DNA from: Actinomycetota bacterium
GTDB lineage: Bacteria; Actinomycetota; Thermoleophilia; Gaiellales; Gaiellaceae
Direction of reading: 5' to 3'
Assembly: GCA_013695295.1 (NCBI GenBank)
Contig: JACDAS010000357.1
Span: 1 to 5,845 of the forward strand
DNA length: 5,845 bases
Made by a program: the position numbers and the translations under genes
Shown: piece by piece, positions 5,119-5,845 of the stretch
Numbering within the stretch: position 1 is the stretch's first letter
How the letters are laid out: every line of letters starts with the position of its first letter
The notes under the pieces: model-generated
Databases searched by the model: none
Seen by the model: only the letters and a program-made list of their open reading frames with translations
Told to the model about the DNA's origin: nothing

Positions 5119-5845
5119 GCGGGGTGACGCCGAGCGAGAGCACGTCCGGCCGGTGGTAGTGCCCGGCGGGGTCGAACCGCTGACGCTCCTCGTCCAGCCT
5201 CGCTGGCTGGAGCTCCGCGTAGAGGATGCCCTCCTCGTCGTAGAGCGGCCCCGCGAGGTAGCCGCCGTCGGGGCCGAGGATCGCGCTGCCGCCGCGCCCG
5301 ATCGTCCCGGCTCCCTCGAGCAGCGAGCGGAGCGGGAAGTCGGTCGGGTAGGAGTCCGCCCGCTGGTAGTGGGAGGGGCTGATCACGAACGCTCGCGACT
5401 CGCGGGCGATGTGGACGAGTGTCGCCTGCCACGCATCCGAGTCGTCGGCGGTCGAGGCGACGTAGAGCTCGATCCCGGACTCGTAGAGCGCGAAGCGCGC
5501 GAGCGGCATGTAGTTCTCCCAACAGATCAGCCCGCCGATCCGGCCGAGCGGAGTCTGGATCGCCCGCAGGCCGTGTCCGTCGCCGGGGCCCCACACGAGG
5601 CGCTCGTGGTTCGTCGGGACGAGCTTGCGGTGCTTGAGCGCGAGCGTCCCGTCAGGACCGTGGTAGAGCAGGGTGTTGTAGAGCGTCGCGGGTCGCTCCG
5701 GGTCGCGCTCGGTGACCCCGGTAACGAGCCAGACGCCGTGCTCGCGCGCGATCGCTCCCAGGCGGCGCTCAGCGGGTCCCGGAACCTCGACCGACTCCCG
5801 CGCCAGCAGCGCGAAGGCCTCCTTCGCGCCCGGCTCGGCCCAGCC
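5111..5845 (-). CDS. Nitrilase (carbon-nitrogen hydrolase family), N-terminus beyond the window
   Basis: The minus-strand frame stays open to the right edge; 244 residues are visible, and the GTG at 5596 is internal because the conserved KHRKLVPT block lies upstream of it. Nitrilases hydrolyse nitriles to a carboxylic acid and ammonia with a Glu-Lys-Cys triad. Seen here: KHRKLVPTNHERLVWGPGDG, with the catalytic Lys codon at 5624-5626, and GGLICWENYMPLARF, with the catalytic Cys codon at 5522-5524. The 34-residue Lys-Cys spacing equals that of Rhodococcus rhodochrous J1 nitrilase (Lys131/Cys165). On the same spacing the Glu falls about 10 codons past the window edge. DAWQATLVHIARESRAFVISPSHYQR and the terminal DPAGHYHRPDVLSL are also typical of true nitrilases rather than amidases or omega-amidases. 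Roughly 55-60 N-terminal residues are missing. It is probably co-transcribed with yqgE. Cyanide hydratase or dihydratase is a less likely alternative; the natural nitrile is unknown. Confidence 0.93.
   Translation of the reverse strand, partial: GWAEPGAKEAFALLARESVEVPGPAERRLGAIAREHGVWLVTGVTERDPERPATLYNTLLYHGPDGTLALKHRKLVPTNHERLVWGPGDGHGLRAIQTPLGRIGGLICWENYMPLARFALYESGIELYVASTADDSDAWQATLVHIARESRAFVISPSHYQRADSYPTDFPLRSLLEGAGTIGRGGSAILGPDGGYLAGPLYDEEGILYAELQPARLDEERQRFDPAGHYHRPDVLSLGVTPLG

Noticed and set aside
1..5845. CRISPR array, insertion sequence, phage or defence system
   Set aside because: No regularly spaced repeats, transposase or integrase motifs, terminal inverted repeats or defence-domain proteins were seen. 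The genes are housekeeping or metabolic in character.

Overview
The window is about 5.8 kb of very GC-rich DNA, tightly packed with genes and with strong G/C preference at third codon positions. Several starts are GTG or TTG, and two genes may be leaderless. This fits a high-GC actinobacterium, perhaps a Thermoleophilia-type lineage, but no rRNA or other marker fixes the taxonomy. I see no mobile element, CRISPR array, tRNA or rRNA. The window looks like ordinary chromosome.

Layout: (1) Positions 2-2937, plus strand, hold a probable three-gene operon. It contains the C-terminal two thirds of a zinc-dependent class III-type alcohol/formaldehyde dehydrogenase, an MBL-fold (glyoxalase II-like) hydrolase overlapping it by 4 bp (ATGA), and, 48 bp on, a FAD-dependent disulfide-reductase-family protein. 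(2) Positions 2974-3588, plus strand, hold a YceH/DUF480 winged-helix protein. (3) Positions 3590-4198, minus strand, hold a divergent HIT-superfamily protein whose stop codon lies one base from the yceH stop. (4) Positions 4199-4286 are a short divergent promoter region. (5) Positions 4287-4445, plus strand, hold a 52-residue, extremely acidic small protein. (6) Positions 4446-4539 are a convergent intergenic gap with a GC-rich hairpin. (7) Positions 5845-4540, minus strand, hold a nitrilase (N-terminus beyond the window edge) overlapping by 8 bp a YqgE/AlgH-family protein that starts with TTG.

How the genes may work together: a dehydrogenase followed by an MBL hydrolase is the arrangement expected for thiol-dependent aldehyde (formaldehyde) oxidation, with the dehydrogenase making an S-acyl-thiol and the hydrolase cleaving it. 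The adjoining flavoprotein could handle redox of a thiol or a related substrate. However, it lacks the catalytic histidine of true dihydrolipoamide, glutathione and mycothione reductases, so its reaction is unknown. The nitrilase-YqgE pair is coupled by overlap but has no obvious shared function. The least explained items are the His-less disulfide reductase homologue, the HIT protein with a GalT-like zinc site and a triad ending in Trp, and the acidic micro-protein.
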